Part shown: positions 9,839 through 20,250 of the stretch, piece after piece
Numbering within the stretch: position 1 is the first letter of the stretch
Layout: every line of letters begins with the position of its first letter
From: Telmatactis stephensoni
Taxonomy: Eukaryota > Cnidaria > Anthozoa > Actiniaria > Isophelliidae
DNA: 64,000 nt
Direction: 5' to 3'
Assembly: GCA_029948255.1 (NCBI GenBank)
Contig: JALIZF010001245.1
Span: 143,738-207,737 of the forward strand
Translations under genes and position numbers: made by a program
The notes under the pieces: model-generated
Seen by the model: the letters and a program-made list of their open reading frames with translations, nothing else
Told to the model about the DNA's origin: nothing
Database searches by the model: none

Positions 9839-10313
9839 TGTAGGTTTCTAGGTCAATTCTCCTCAACCAGCATGAAAAGCATCCTACATTTTTTTTGCCT
9901 GTACTTAATTAGATATAACATGTTAAAAACATTAATGTATAGTCTATTTAGTGAAACAACTAAGTACACTCTGTAAAATGAGGGTGGTCCAAATGACTGC
10001 AGGTGTCTGCATACATTCCACCAGCACATAGTTCTTTCAGGTTCCCCTCAAGATGATACTACCCTGGCCCAAATTGCCAAAAATCAATGGTACCACCTTT
10101 GATTTGTTAACACCCATTGTAACTTCCTTATCTCTTTTATAAGAGGAAAATATTTGGCAATCTTCTTCTCTTCCTTCACAACTTCACAACATTACAACAT
10201 TACAATCCCAATAAAATGATGAGGATGATGATATGATGATTACAATAATATTGGTTTATTGGATGTTCCACTATAGGTGGCTCATACAACCATCAGCTAT
10301 TGTTTTTACATAC

Positions 10314-10451
10314 ATCGACCATGAATACTTCTTCTTCGTCATCTCCTTCATCACTACTTGGTTCATATATAGATGACGAATCCTCACTGCTTGGCTCGTA
10401 TATAGAGGATGAATCTTCACTACTTGATTCACATGAGTCATCTGAGTCTGT
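10314..10451 (-). CDS. 46-codon acidic exon with internal repeat
   Basis: TTTGCAG acceptor (10453-10452) and GAT/GTATGT donor (10313-10312) bound 138 bp in phase 0. It encodes two copies of SSEDSSSIYEP plus an acidic tail DEGDDEEEVF. Low complexity and probably disordered. Its phase and strand fit the 54-bp and 108-bp exons downstream. Confidence 0.5.
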
Positions 10452-10504
10452 CTGCAAAGTGGTGCATAGAAATGTTATAGGATTTGGAATGTTTTACTTG
10501 TTGT

Positions 10505-11768
10505 AAAAATAAATTTATTGATCATATTGATCAATAAATATTGACTGCATAGCAGTCACAGCATATGGCACATGTATTTGGTTTTAAACTTATTTTTTAT
10601 TGTAATAAAAAATCCTGTCGAGATATTATAGAAAAATTGATTTCAGCCATGAATCTACGCCATAGTAAAGTCTCTAATTATTTTGCAATCCAACTTACTT
10701 CTTCCTTGCTATTGAATGTATGTTTCTCTTTCCTGAAGACTAAAAAAAATATTTCCATTGGTGAATTAATTTTGAGCCAACTGTTTTAAGTTATCATATG
10801 TACATACAAAAAGTTGTGCATTCTGATTGGGTGAGAGCACCTCATTTTCTTTTAATTAAAATTGGCTGAAAGTGTGCATAATTTGACATTTTTAGTGCAT
10901 ATTTTGAAATAGATTATGATTGGTTGCAATTGGCTGTAGCACTTGTCTGAATGTTCACCATCCCCAACAACACAATTTTTGTATGCATTGAATAATCACA
11001 TGATTTTTTCATGCAATCTAGAATAATACAGTCTGAAAACGTTACTGGTCGTAATTTATTCTAAATTGCACTCAAAATTATTTATCAGCAATTTTGATTA
11101 CTTTTATTAAAAATAGCCTTTCTGGAGGCGGCAGTTAACACTGTAAGGCAAACCAAATGAAAATTAGTATTTAAGTAATAGTGTTATATCCACTGCATGC
11201 TCACCAAGTCAATTAGTGCAAGCTAAGCTAATTAGGCAAGCTAATTAGGAGATCCTTCCTTTAATCCTTCCCTTCATGAATTTGAAAAGAAATAATAATA
11301 AAGAATGTATGTAAGGTTTGACAGTTTATTGAACATTCAATGTGTATAGATAAGCACATATCAGCTACTTCTGCTAGTACTAAGACTGTGGTTCTGGATA
11401 ATTATAGATATATAAATAAGAAACGTTACAATAATTACAATAATAAAATATAATAAAAAACTACTAAATAAATAACGAATGGATAAAAAAACGAACCTTA
11501 ACGTTGAATGTTCTAGGAATCTTCAAATTTTGATAACTTAACTCTGGAAGCTGCTTTTAGCACTTCAAAGGTAGAACTGATCATTTGTAATTTTGTTTAA
11601 GTAAATTTAAACTAAGATTTGCATAGGAATGTACAATAGGACAATGGATACAAATACGGAACAATAGAAGAAAAACAAAAATATATTTGTTGCATTAACA
11701 TACCGGCCTCGAAAGGCTAACTGCATTTCCAAATAATATCAAAGCAAGAAATATATCATCAATTAATT
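10505..11768. other. AT-rich stretch without gene
   Basis: Includes a hairpin at about 10515-10545 (TTTATTGATCAT and its complement). No convincing exon or element ends were found. Confidence 0.3.
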
Positions 11769-12422
11769 TTAAGTGCACATGCTATGTGTTTTTTTGTATA
11801 TTTTTAACATTTTTGCTATAGAATTAGTTACGTTCAAAATTATTAAACTTATATTGACTATTTCATTGTCTTGCCTTTGCCTTTGCCTTTGCCTTTGCCT
11901 TTGCTTTTGCCTTTGCCTTTGCCTTTGCCTTGCCTTTGCCTTTGCCTTGCCTTTGCCTTTGCCTTGCCTCTGCCTTGTCTTTGCCTTGTCTCTGCCTTGT
12001 CTTTGCCTTTGCCTTGTCTTGCCTTCACATTGGGCTTCCTTTGGTCCCTCTAGTTTATCAAATTCTCCCTCTAGTAAACAAAGTTTCCTTACATCCCTGT
12101 GTAGAATGCTTGTAGATGTTCTGACCATAACTTGACGAACAACGCCAAATTTGTCTGGTGTTGTTTCTTGTACTACGCCCATATGCCAATGACTTCTGGG
12201 AAGGTTATCATCAACAATCAATACTAGATCACCAATCTTCAAATTGCGTCGTGGAACAATCCATTTTTGTCTTTCTTGTAGTAACGGCGAGTATTCTCTA
12301 ATCCAACATCTCCAAAAGATACCAGCCAAATACTCAGCATGACGCCAGCGTTTGGTGTAGCGATCACTAGCTGTGAAATCACCAGGTGGATAACTATGGT
12401 TAGCACGAGTAAGAAGAAGCAT
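11769..12422 (-). pseudogene. BEL/Pao integrase C-terminal domain with KARQRQ repeat tail
   Basis: DRYTKRWRHAEYLAGIFW, WIVPRRNLKIGDLVLIVDD and LPRSHWHMGVVQE are typical of the C-terminal domain that follows the BEL/Pao integrase core and helps bind DNA. After the point where the protein would normally end (KLCLLEGE) it runs into about 50 residues of K/R/Q/A repeats. These are coded by an expanded hexanucleotide array at about 11868-12030 (CAAAGG/GCAAAG type). The expansion probably arose after the element died. Confidence 0.75.
11868..12030. repeat. Hexanucleotide array (TTTGCC)n
   Basis: About 25 imperfect units TTTGCC/TTGCC with interspersed TGTCTT variants. Open on both strands, which produces long spurious leucine/proline-rich frames on the plus strand. 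Confidence 0.85.
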
Positions 12423-12448
12423 ACTTGGCGTTAATGGCTGGAGATCGT

Positions 12449-12989
12449 TTACATCATCATTTGCTTGGTCAGCGATCGATCGTTAAGTACCTTTTCGACC
12501 TCAGCAAGTAGTGTAAGAAGACTTTCATCGTCAACTGTTTGGTTGCCTAGAAGACAGCGCAGAATTTTTCTTATTGAACAAATCATAAAACTTTCATTCA
12601 TCCTGAATGACAAGTGGAGGGGGCATTGAAATTCCACTCTATTCCTCGCTTGAGGCAGTGATTCACTAACTGCTGCTGGTTCCAATTTTCAAAGCGTACT
12701 TGATGTCAGCTTCAGCTCCTTTAAAATTGGTTCCATTATCACTGAAAACTTGGGTAGGTGGTCCTCTTCGGCTGACAAATCGTGCAAAAGCTTGTATGAA
12801 TGAATCAGTTGACAGGTCGTGGGATACCTCTATGTGTACGTCCATCATGGCCAGGCATGTGAATACACACCCATATCGCTTAACTTGACTTCTCTTCATC
12901 TTTACATAAATAGGACCAAAATAATCCACACCCACTGCTGAAAAGGGTGGCTTGTATGGAGTCACACGAGCCTCTGGGAGAGGTGCCAT
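12449..12989 (-). pseudogene. BEL/Pao integrase catalytic core, frameshifted
   Basis: FSAVGVDYFGPIYVK contains the first catalytic Asp and VFSDNGTNFKGAEADI the second. After a frame change near 12680, GIEWNFNAP supplies the Glu. The D-D-E order and the VDYFGP and DNGTNF motifs are those of BEL/Pao integrases, which insert the element cDNA. Broken by the frame change and later stops. Confidence 0.8.
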
Positions 12990-13019
12990 AATTTGTTGAC
13001 CAGAACAAGCGTTCCAGCG

Positions 13020-13430
13020 TTAACACGTTATACATCTTCTAATTGCTCTTTTTACAGTTGCAGGACCCCTCAGAATCCAGTATTTTTGTCTGATAGCTGC
13101 TAGAACTTGACTGGCTCCAATATGACCTTCAAGATTATGATAATGGTTAACAATCAAATCTGTGATGTGATTCTTGCTTGGAAGAATTATGGGATGCTTG
13201 ATTGTATATGCAAATGATGATCTCTGACGTCGACCACCAACACAAATAACTTCGTTTATCAACACTGGGTTGAGTTTGCTAAGAGGGCTGACGTAGGTTA
13301 ACTCGCCAACTTTACTTGACAATTCACTGCTTTCCTTTTGCTTCAAAGTGTCAATCTCTCTCTGGAAATGCTGACGTTGTATGTGCTTTATAATGAGTTT
13401 CGTAGCCTGATCTATTTCTGGAATTTTTAG
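13020..13430 (-). pseudogene. BEL/Pao linker and integrase zinc-binding domain
   Basis: HYHNLEGHIGASQVLAAIR, KYWILRGPATVKRAI and RRCITC give the H2C2 zinc-binding arrangement upstream of the core. The reading frame continues upstream from KQKESSEL through GHLKIPEIDQATKL to about 13440, where the polyglutamine insert begins. Confidence 0.8.
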
Positions 13431-13439
13431 ATGGCCTCT

Positions 13440-14630
13440 TTGTAGTTATGTAGGAACAATCCAAGGTGAAATAAAGTTTATGTATGTATGCGTGTGTCCG
13501 ATTAAACAGAGATTTATAAGTTACAAGTTGTGTGTATTGTTTTTCCGGAAGCCGCCACAGCCATCGCACCTCCCACGTCTTCGTGGGAGGGCCGGCTGTG
13601 GATGGGCAGCTCCCGCTATCTGAGGCTGTTGCTGCTGTTGTTGTTGCTGCTGTAATTGTTGTTGTGGCTGTTGCTGTTGTTGTTGCTGCTGTAACTGTTG
13701 TTGTTGCTGTTGCTGGGACTGTTGCTGTGGCTGTTGACTTCCCACGGCCGGCACTGAAATGAGATGAATATTTGTCATTTAACAATTACGTCGGTGGAAC
13801 GATTGACAGGTTTTGGATGAATCATCCTACCGTTATTGTTTGCTCTTCATTCCCAAAATAACACCAAAACAATTTACTATATTCACCCAAAACCAAATGA
13901 TTTTCTTCTCTGTCTAATAATGTTTTACCGAAGTCTGAATAATGCTTCAATTACCTGACCCACCTCCTACATTGTTGCCTCTAAGAAAAAGAAGGGAAAA
14001 AGTTGAGATAATGATCTTGACTCCAAGTTTTCTTTCTTGTTGTTCAGACTGAGAGAGACTCGGTCGAGATTATCCAATGATCTTGACCCAGTTTTCTCTC
14101 GTCATTAGAACTTTAAAAACTATATATACTTACGTATTCATATAACATCAAGATTTCTTTTCTACTGATTTGGGTCTATAAGATAAAAATATAATGGCAG
14201 AAGGCATTGTTAATAATATGCCATTTCTGCCTTTTACTGTGAAGGTACGTAACAATTTTAAAAACAATATAATTTTTGCACATGCTTTTGGGAAAAATCA
14301 CGAGATCGCACATTATTCTACCATTGAATTGTGTCAATCTTTACTTGCTTTGATCCGAAGACTAAAAATCATCGAAACAGCAATATTTCACTCCAGTATT
14401 GACTCTAGACTAACTTTTTGTTTGGTCATAATTTTTCGCACGTGTTTTGATCACTGCTTCGAATCATTGCTGCAAAGTTCGTTTATGTCATGAAATCATG
14501 AAATTAGTGCAGCACTAGCTAGAGAAGGAAATGCTAGTTGTTGTTTTAGGCTTAAAAAGGTCTCAAAAGAGTGGAAAATAGGTGATATTTACAAAGAATA
14601 TAAGATTGACTTACTTGTATAGTTGTCTCA
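13440..14630 (-). mobile_element. Insert in BEL/Pao carrying polyQ ORF and CXXC-like motif
   Basis: The BEL frame stops at APLHVQV (about 14640) and resumes at GHLKIPEIDQ (about 13440), so roughly 1.2 kb is foreign. It contains a (CAG/CAA)n tract (13616-13738) coding about 45 glutamines, followed by RRRGRCDGCGGFRKNN, which weakly recalls the start of a CXXC zinc finger. The rest is AT-rich. AACTA near both borders may be a target duplication. Element class unknown; a retrocopied gene fragment is possible. Confidence 0.4.
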
Positions 14631-14631
14631 T

Positions 14632-15729
14632 TCAAGTCACTTGCACATGCAAAGGTGCGACAGTGCATTTCGCGCGAATTGTGAAATCAACAGGGTGTGA
14701 TTTGGGCTTGGCAGATAACTTTCCAGCACGGTACTTCAGATATTCGATATAACGTAGAAACCACGCAATTACTTTTTGGAGTTTGAACCAAGAAGAGAAG
14801 TATTGGAAAATCTCCATTAGTGAACTGGTCTGGACAGCTGCGTAGATCTGAACTTTCTCTTTCTTAATTTCTTCATCATCATCGTATAGGTCAGGTAATT
14901 GCTCTGGTTGCTTAGGCCAAAATTCTTCACTGACTCTCAGGAACTGGGGACCTTTTAACCACCTTTCAATCTTTGTTGACTCAGTTGGTTTGATACCACG
15001 TGATGCATCATCAGTGGGGTTCAGATGGGACTCTATATGTTTCCATTGATGAGGCGACGAATGTTCGTGTATAATAGCAATCCTATTTGCCACAAACGTA
15101 CGGAATCTTCTTGATCTGTTACGTATATACTGAAGAACAATTGTTGAATCTGTCCAGAAGGTAACACGATGAATGGGTAGGTCAATTTCTTCCTGGACTT
15201 GCTTGTTAAGTTTGACAGCAACTGTTGCAGCTGTAAGTTCCAATCTAGGGATCGTTACTGTCTTCAATGGAGCCACACGTGATTTCCCCAGAAGTAGTGT
15301 ACAACTAATGTTTCCATGAATATCTTCAAGACGCAGATATGACGCTGCTCCATACCCATCCTCTGAGGCATCTGAGAAATTGTGAACTTGTATGGAGGCC
15401 GTTTCACCAAACTCTTTTGGTTTGATACAACGTGGTACTGCAATGTCATTTAACTTTGTCACGTCGTCCATCCATTTTAGCAGAAATTCTAATTCATCTT
15501 TTGAGATTTCATCATCCCAACCATGGCTATTCTTGACTACCTTTTGTCTTTCTGCAACACAACGGTTATTAGGTAGACAGGGTGTCTTGTGTTTCCATGG
15601 TAACCAAAGCTGATTGTGACCATTCACAAGCTGAACAGTAGACTGCATCATTGATATAGCTCTTTCATCGTCTTTAGACATTGATACCCTTGACTGTTTA
15701 GACGAATCGTTGAATTCATTGTTGTACAT
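14632..15729 (-). pseudogene. BEL/Pao pol, RNase H region with RT core deleted
   Basis: The ORF starts with the pre-RT segment (LWLPWKHKTPCLPNNR) and jumps at about 15545 straight to the post-RT segment (GWDDEISKDELEFLLKWM). The palm with the catalytic YxDD motif is missing, roughly 300 residues. RNase H follows: VHNFSDASEDGYGAASYL, PRLELTAATVAV, VTFWTDSTIVLQYI and NPTDDASRG carry the acidic residues. The ORF ends where the insert at 13440-14630 begins. The internal deletion alone makes it non-autonomous. Confidence 0.8.
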
Positions 15730-15738
15730 CCTCTCCAG

Positions 15739-16212
15739 CTATTTTGATTCTTGATATTCGCTGATGAAGTTAACATGTGCTTGGTTAGATTTACCTCCCA
15801 TTGGACCAATCAAAGTCCAGCCAAGTGGAGTTCGTACAGCATAGGGTTGTTTTGGTTTGCCACATCTTTGTTCAAAGACCCAATGAGCATCTGGGGCATC
15901 ATTACCAATTAGAATAGACACTTGACCATAAGCGAGATTTGGAAATTCAATACCCTGTAAGTATGGTAGACACTTGAGATCTTCTAAAGTGGGAATAGTA
16001 ACTGTAACAGGTAAACGTTCAACTGTGCGAACATTGAGGTTAATCTCGTTATCTGATTTCAAAGCTTTAACTTTCATCTGAACTTCAATAGCAGACTTGA
16101 CCTGCTGCTCAGCATTTATCATTGACAGAGTGAATTCTGTGGGGTTTCCAGTTAGTCCTAGCTTCTCAGCAAAACTTTTAAGACACAGCGAGGAATCAGA
16201 TCCATTATCCAA
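15739..16212 (-). pseudogene. BEL/Pao aspartic protease
   Basis: DNGSDSSLCLKSFAEKLGL is the active-site loop, with DNGS in place of the usual D(S/T)GS. The downstream GWTLIGPMGG and ILIGNDAPDAHW are the conserved protease C-terminal blocks of BEL/Pao. It processes the Gag-Pol precursor. The Asn substitution next to the catalytic Asp is odd and may be decay. Confidence 0.75.
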
Positions 16213-16512
16213 GAATGCCTACGTTTCTAGCTCACATCCATTTTTTCCAATTACACGAACAGGTAGAATTCTCAAACTTATACCTGAATTACCTGTATCT
16301 GTGGCACCACATCTTGCGTTTTCTCCTGTTGGTGCTGCATTTGTTCCAGAGGTTGAAGAACTACCAACCTCGTTGACAGCAGCAGGTTTAAGCCCTTCAA
16401 TAGATGGTGGGTGAAGTAGGGAATGGTGGCACTTTCCACATTTACTGACAAGACAGGAACCAAGATTATTACATCTAAACGCTTGATGACCTTCTTTCAG
16501 ACAATTGTCACA
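16213..16512 (-). pseudogene. BEL/Pao gag zinc knuckle region
   Basis: In one frame CDNCLKEGHQAFRC is a CX2CX4HX4C knuckle, followed by CLVSKCGKCHHSLLH. This is the nucleic-acid-binding end of gag. It continues the gag part at 17605-18275, from which it is separated by the LINE insertions. Confidence 0.7.
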
Positions 16513-16516
16513 TAGT

Positions 16517-16577
<61 letters not shown>

Positions 16578-17235
16578 GAAACTTTATTACATTTTTCGCC
16601 TAACTCTACAATTGCAAATCTCGCTACATGTAGGTAATTTACAATTGGCTACTTGAATCCGATACAAATATCTAACTATGGCTATTATACAATAATTTTT
16701 TTTGATGAGACTAGAACTTCATCAGATCTGGGTCATTCCAAGCTTTGTTTCTACAGCAAAAGATATAATAGGATGACCTAATTGCTATTTTTGTGATGGT
16801 TTTGATTATATATTTATGTTGCTTGCTGTCAAAACGTAACTCATCTAACATTGTAAAGAAATTATCAGAGTCTTTAGCGAAAACACCAAGTGCACTGACA
16901 GATAGATTAACGAACACGACTTTCTTGTGATAGTGACGTAGATTATCAATAGTTTCTTTATATTTAGTTCTTTTTCTGGTTATATTATTCTGGAGGTTTG
17001 ATTCAAAGCCAACAGTCAGTTCAAGCACATACAAGCAGTCATTAGTAGTGGAAAGTATAAGGTCAGGACGTTGAGAATCACCAGTCAAAATTGATGGACT
17101 TTTAAAGCCAGGTATATCAGCGTACAGGGAGGAGTCATTAACAGCTTGTAGAGTTGTAGCAATGAAGTGAAGGATGGAGTCGTGCCTCCAAGTAAAACGG
17201 CCCTGATCAAGATAAGTTGTACATCCAGCGATTAC
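16517..17235 (-). mobile_element. 5'-truncated LINE with restriction-like endonuclease-type C-terminus
   Basis: The minus strand reads LLHVIAGCTTYLDQGRF, TWRHDSILHF, then SQRPDLILST, YVLELTVGFE and KYKETIDNL, ending at DLMKF and a stop (16711). The H/C pattern followed by RPD...ELTV is what the C-terminal PD-(D/E)XK-like domain of R2/NeSL-type LINEs shows. It is followed by a short 3' UTR with AATAAAG and a (TTA)n tail of 20 units (plus strand TAA, 16517-16577). 5' truncated, as is usual for LINEs. Confidence 0.7.
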
Positions 17236-17246
17236 ATGGAGGAGAG

Positions 17247-17560
17247 ATAATAATAATAATAATAATAGTCTTTATTGAAAAAATCGCTCTCAGCAAACGT
17301 GAGGGCTCACATGTGTAAAAAAGTAACAAAAAATAAGAAGCTAAAATTGTTTTTCATGTCTTTCACATCTTTCATGTCTTTCATATAGAATTGCTGAATT
17401 CCAAATTGAATACATTTACACAAATTTAAACAGGCATCTATTTACGAATGAGCATTTGAACCTTTCGGTTGAAACCTTGGGTAGTACATAGTTATGACCA
17501 CGTGGCCTTAAGGCTCTGCTCCGCGTTATAGGTAATAACTCGTTCAGTGGATGCGAAGAA
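17247..17560 (-). mobile_element. 5'-truncated CR1/L2-like LINE end
   Basis: The minus strand reads ELLPITRSRALRPRGHNY, VLPKVSTERFKCSFVNR and a stop, then a 3' UTR ending CAATAAAGAC and (TATTAT)n at 17247-17269. Such a terminal peptide ends many CR1/L2-type ORF2 proteins. The RLE-type LINE at 16517-17235 begins directly at its tail. Confidence 0.6.
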
Positions 17561-17604
17561 TTCCCAGTTAGTTTCTTTGACCTTGTGAATTCCTTTCTTT
17601 CCTT

Positions 17605-18275
17605 TTAAGATTTCTTCCTGAACTTGAAGCACTTTATTAACTCGTGGTTCACATAGACACAGAAGAGACATTTGGTAGATGGGGAAGTCCTCTTGAATTC
17701 TGATTCTTGTTTCTTTGAATTCCTACTCTGTACAGTATAACTCGTAACAGCACTTTGTTGATTCTCAGGTTTCTTCTTGGTGGGCTTCAATCTAAAATAT
17801 TTTTTCACATCTTGATCTGGTTTGGATCCAACCAACTTACCAAATTCTGTATTTGCTAGCACTGCCTTTCTTTCAACAAAATCAGTATGGTTAGCAAACT
17901 CTGGATCCCCCCCCCCCCCCCCTGATTCAATGAATTTGCCAGACTCTTCCGCCCATTTCGCTTGCAAGTGGGGTGGGAGGCGCTTCACGATTTTCGTCAG
18001 TGTTTCCATTGAATTAATATCAGACTTGTATCCCATTTGAGCAGAGTTCAGTTCACAGTTTCTCATGTCACGAGCTAATTGCAGGAGCTTATCTGGTTCT
18101 GATGCTTTAAGTTGCGGACCTTGAACAACCTTGTTAATGAAAGCGCTTACAATAATATGACGCTGGCCAAAATTCTCTCGCAAAATTTCCTTTGCTTTGC
18201 GATAGCCAATTTCAGCTGGTAAAATCACACAATTTTCAATTGCTTCCTTTGCAGCCCCAGTACAGTATTGAATTT
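17605..18275 (-). pseudogene. BEL/Pao gag
   Basis: GAAKEAIENCVILPAEIGY, KEILRENFGQRH, LLQLARDMRNCE and LPPHLQAKWAEESG are typical of the BEL/Pao gag. A poly-G run (plus-strand C run at 17910) sits in a Gly-rich linker. The frame ends soon after CLFCVYVNHELIKCF, a first zinc knuckle with one substitution, and then meets the LINE insertion. Upstream the gag is lost at about 18275. Confidence 0.75.
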
Positions 18276-18329
18276 AAAAAAAACCTCAATCACATGATTC
18301 AAGTACTTAAACAAATTGTTGTAATGAAT

Positions 18330-18382
18330 AATTTTACCCTGATGATGGTTTATTAAACAACCGAAAACGTTTGGTAACAAAT
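18330..18382 (+). ncRNA. Possible hammerhead-ribozyme-like remnant of a Penelope-like element
   Basis: CTGATGA (18339-18345) is followed by GGTT, an 8-base loop, AACC and GAAA (18363-18366), then ACGTTTGGTAAC. This is the core order of a hammerhead (CUGAUGA, stem II, GAAA, stem III). Similar CTGATGA...CCGAAACG runs occur at the ends of Penelope-like elements. A T is unpaired before stem II, and stem I was not established. Confidence 0.3.
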
Positions 18383-18749
18383 TGATCGTGTTATCGTTTT
18401 GCCCTTTCCTAATACAATTTTAAGATGGAGAAATCAAATCATTAAATTTTAGTTTAATAATGAGGTTTTTTTGAAGGCAAAATTATAGATCAATTAAAGC
18501 AATACATATTTTTTTAAATGATAGATCATTGCTCTCACAAATTTAAACATTAAGTTTGGGCCCACCTGTAAAGAATTTAAAGGAATTTTTAGAGAGTCAG
18601 TTGGATAATTATTAATAATATGAGCTAATGTATTTTTTTAGCAAAAAATAAGACTTGATAATAAGACTTGAGTACGAAAGAACAAAAGAAAAAGATAATG
18701 AAGCAAAGAAAAAAGATAAAAAAGAAAAAAAAAAGAAAAAAATGAATGT

Positions 18750-18828
18750 ACCACCCGAGAGTTGAACCCACGACCTTCAGAACTCGAGCCAGCAACAAAC
18801 TGCTTGAGCTAATAAGCAATTCACTGTT
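18750..18828 (-). repeat. tRNA-derived SINE-like segment
   Basis: The minus strand has TTAGCTCAAGCAGTT (A-box-like) and, about 35 bases on, GGTCGTGGGTTCAACTC (B-box-like), spaced as in a tRNA. It is followed by an A/T-rich purine tract. A related, more decayed copy is at 50238-50312. Confidence 0.45.
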
Positions 18829-19833
18829 TTTAAGGTGATATTTTTTAGATATATATTGCTAATTTACGTTTGTAACTCCCTTAAATATGTACAAATTATG
18901 GAAGAAGTTTCTCTATGAACCAAATATCGCTATGAATAAAATAAATTACTCCATAAAAGCACTCATGATATTATCAGGAATAGGCCGGAAGTAAAGTTTT
19001 ACAGACCGGAAGTTTACAGGAAAGTGAGTGAGTAAGTGACACAATAGGTTACTACTTTATGTATGCAACATTCTAGTTAGACAATAGATAGATTGAATAG
19101 TGCCATTTCATGCTGTCATACACGAAGTACTAAGCTGACTCATTTGCATATTCGACCCCTCACAATAACTCGTGGATTTGCAATCCACGAGTTAATAAAG
19201 AAATTATCAATTTTTGTCAGAGAAAAACCAGGTTTAATTTTATGTAAATTAGGACAAGTCTTTAGTCGAAATTCAAAACCTCAATCTGTCATGGTCTTGA
19301 TTTTCATTGTGTTCATATAATAACATTATGGATTATTGATAATTAGGTTTTAAGTATCAACTGAATTAAATAGTGCTATATTTTTCATTTTAAAAATGAT
19401 TTATTTATTAAGTGACAACTAAAGCTGCAGTTTAGTACTACCAGTTGCAGACTTCACAATTCTGAGCCATATCACATTTTGAGTGTTTACAGAAAAATCA
19501 TTCTGAAGGATGAGGAGAAAAAAGGCAAAAAGTTAAAAGTAATACTGTTTGAATTTCTGTCTTAATATAAGCTAGCTGAACGACTTAAAAATAACGTACA
19601 CTGATAGAATTTAGGATAATCAAAGTAATATATACAGTAACTGTAAAGCCAGTAAAATTGATGCCAAACATGTAGTTTTACAGAGCAAGTAAGTTAAGAA
19701 ATATACAAAATCGCTCTGAATAACTAGTATGGTTCAAACTTAGACATTTTTAAAAAAAGGCTTATTATATGATAATTTAGTGCTCCAGCTGCAATAATCT
19801 CAGTTTAATACCTGTCTCCTCTCTGGGTGCACT
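18829..19833. other. Non-coding, with a perfect short palindrome
   Basis: AACTCGTGGATTTG and its complement form a palindrome at about 19168-19195. The half-site ACTCGTGGATTTG recurs near 49928 and 50768, so this is a dispersed foldback family. No gene seen. Confidence 0.4.
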
Positions 19834-20250
19834 AACATCTAATGAGAGAGAAAACACTGTCAGTGTTTACTTACTATTAAGAGTTTTTGGAAGAAATAAT
19901 TGTCTAATAATTTATTGGTCTGGTTGCAATCATCTAAGTTTACCTGCATTTCTTTTGTCTGACAACTCCAACATCTAATATTAAGAGAGAAAACACTGTA
20001 TTACTATTAAGGGTTTTTGGAAGAAATGATTGTCTAATAATTTATTGGTCTGGTTGCAATCATCTAAGTTTACCTGCATTCTCCTGTCTGACAACTCCAA
20101 CATCTAATATTAAGAGAGAAAACACTGTGTTACTATTAAGGGTTTTTGGAAGAAATGATTGTGTAATAATTTATTGGTTGGTTGGAATCATCTAAGTTTA
20201 CCTGTCTCCCTCTTGGCAACATCAACATCTCATGAGAGAGAAAACTGTGT
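19834..20250. repeat. Tandem repeat, 3.3 copies of ~125-136 bp
   Basis: Units start with AACATCTAAT near 19834, 19970, 20099 and 20224. Each unit on the minus strand holds an AG/ATGTTGGAGTTGTC.../GTAAAC arrangement, that is a 27-31 bp open stretch between a splice-acceptor-like and a donor-like site. Confidence 0.8.

Larger units (their letters stand above)
9128..10025. repeat. Local duplication, copy 2, with two insertions
   Basis: Same order of sequence as 8303-8775, but interrupted at 9346-9480 and 9566-9838. Copy 1 serves as the empty site for both insertions. Confidence 0.8.
11769..18275 (-). mobile_element. BEL/Pao LTR retrotransposon, decayed, with nested insertions
   Basis: On the minus strand, in order: gag (18275-17605), gag zinc knuckles (16512 on), aspartic protease (16212-15739), RNase H and linker (15729-14632), integrase zinc domain (13430-13020), integrase core (12989-12449) and integrase C-terminal domain (12422-11769). 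That order and the sequence type are BEL/Pao. It is cut by two LINE fragments (16517-17560) and a polyglutamine-coding insert (13440-14630), has several frame changes, and lacks the reverse transcriptase core. LTRs were not found; the 5' end breaks off near 18275. An old, immobile copy. Confidence 0.85.

Noticed and set aside
11773..12135. Plus-strand ORFs made of Leu/Pro/Cys repeats
   Set aside because: Shadow of the hexanucleotide array in the BEL integrase tail on the other strand.
13532..13762. Plus-strand Val/Ala-rich ORF
   Set aside because: Complement of the (CAG/CAA)n tract; no start context or domain.
15033..15449. Short minus-strand ORFs inside BEL RNase H
   Set aside because: Other frames of the same coding strand.
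18750..18828. Functional tRNA gene on the minus strand
   Set aside because: A/B boxes are recognisable but the acceptor and anticodon stems do not pair; fits a SINE.
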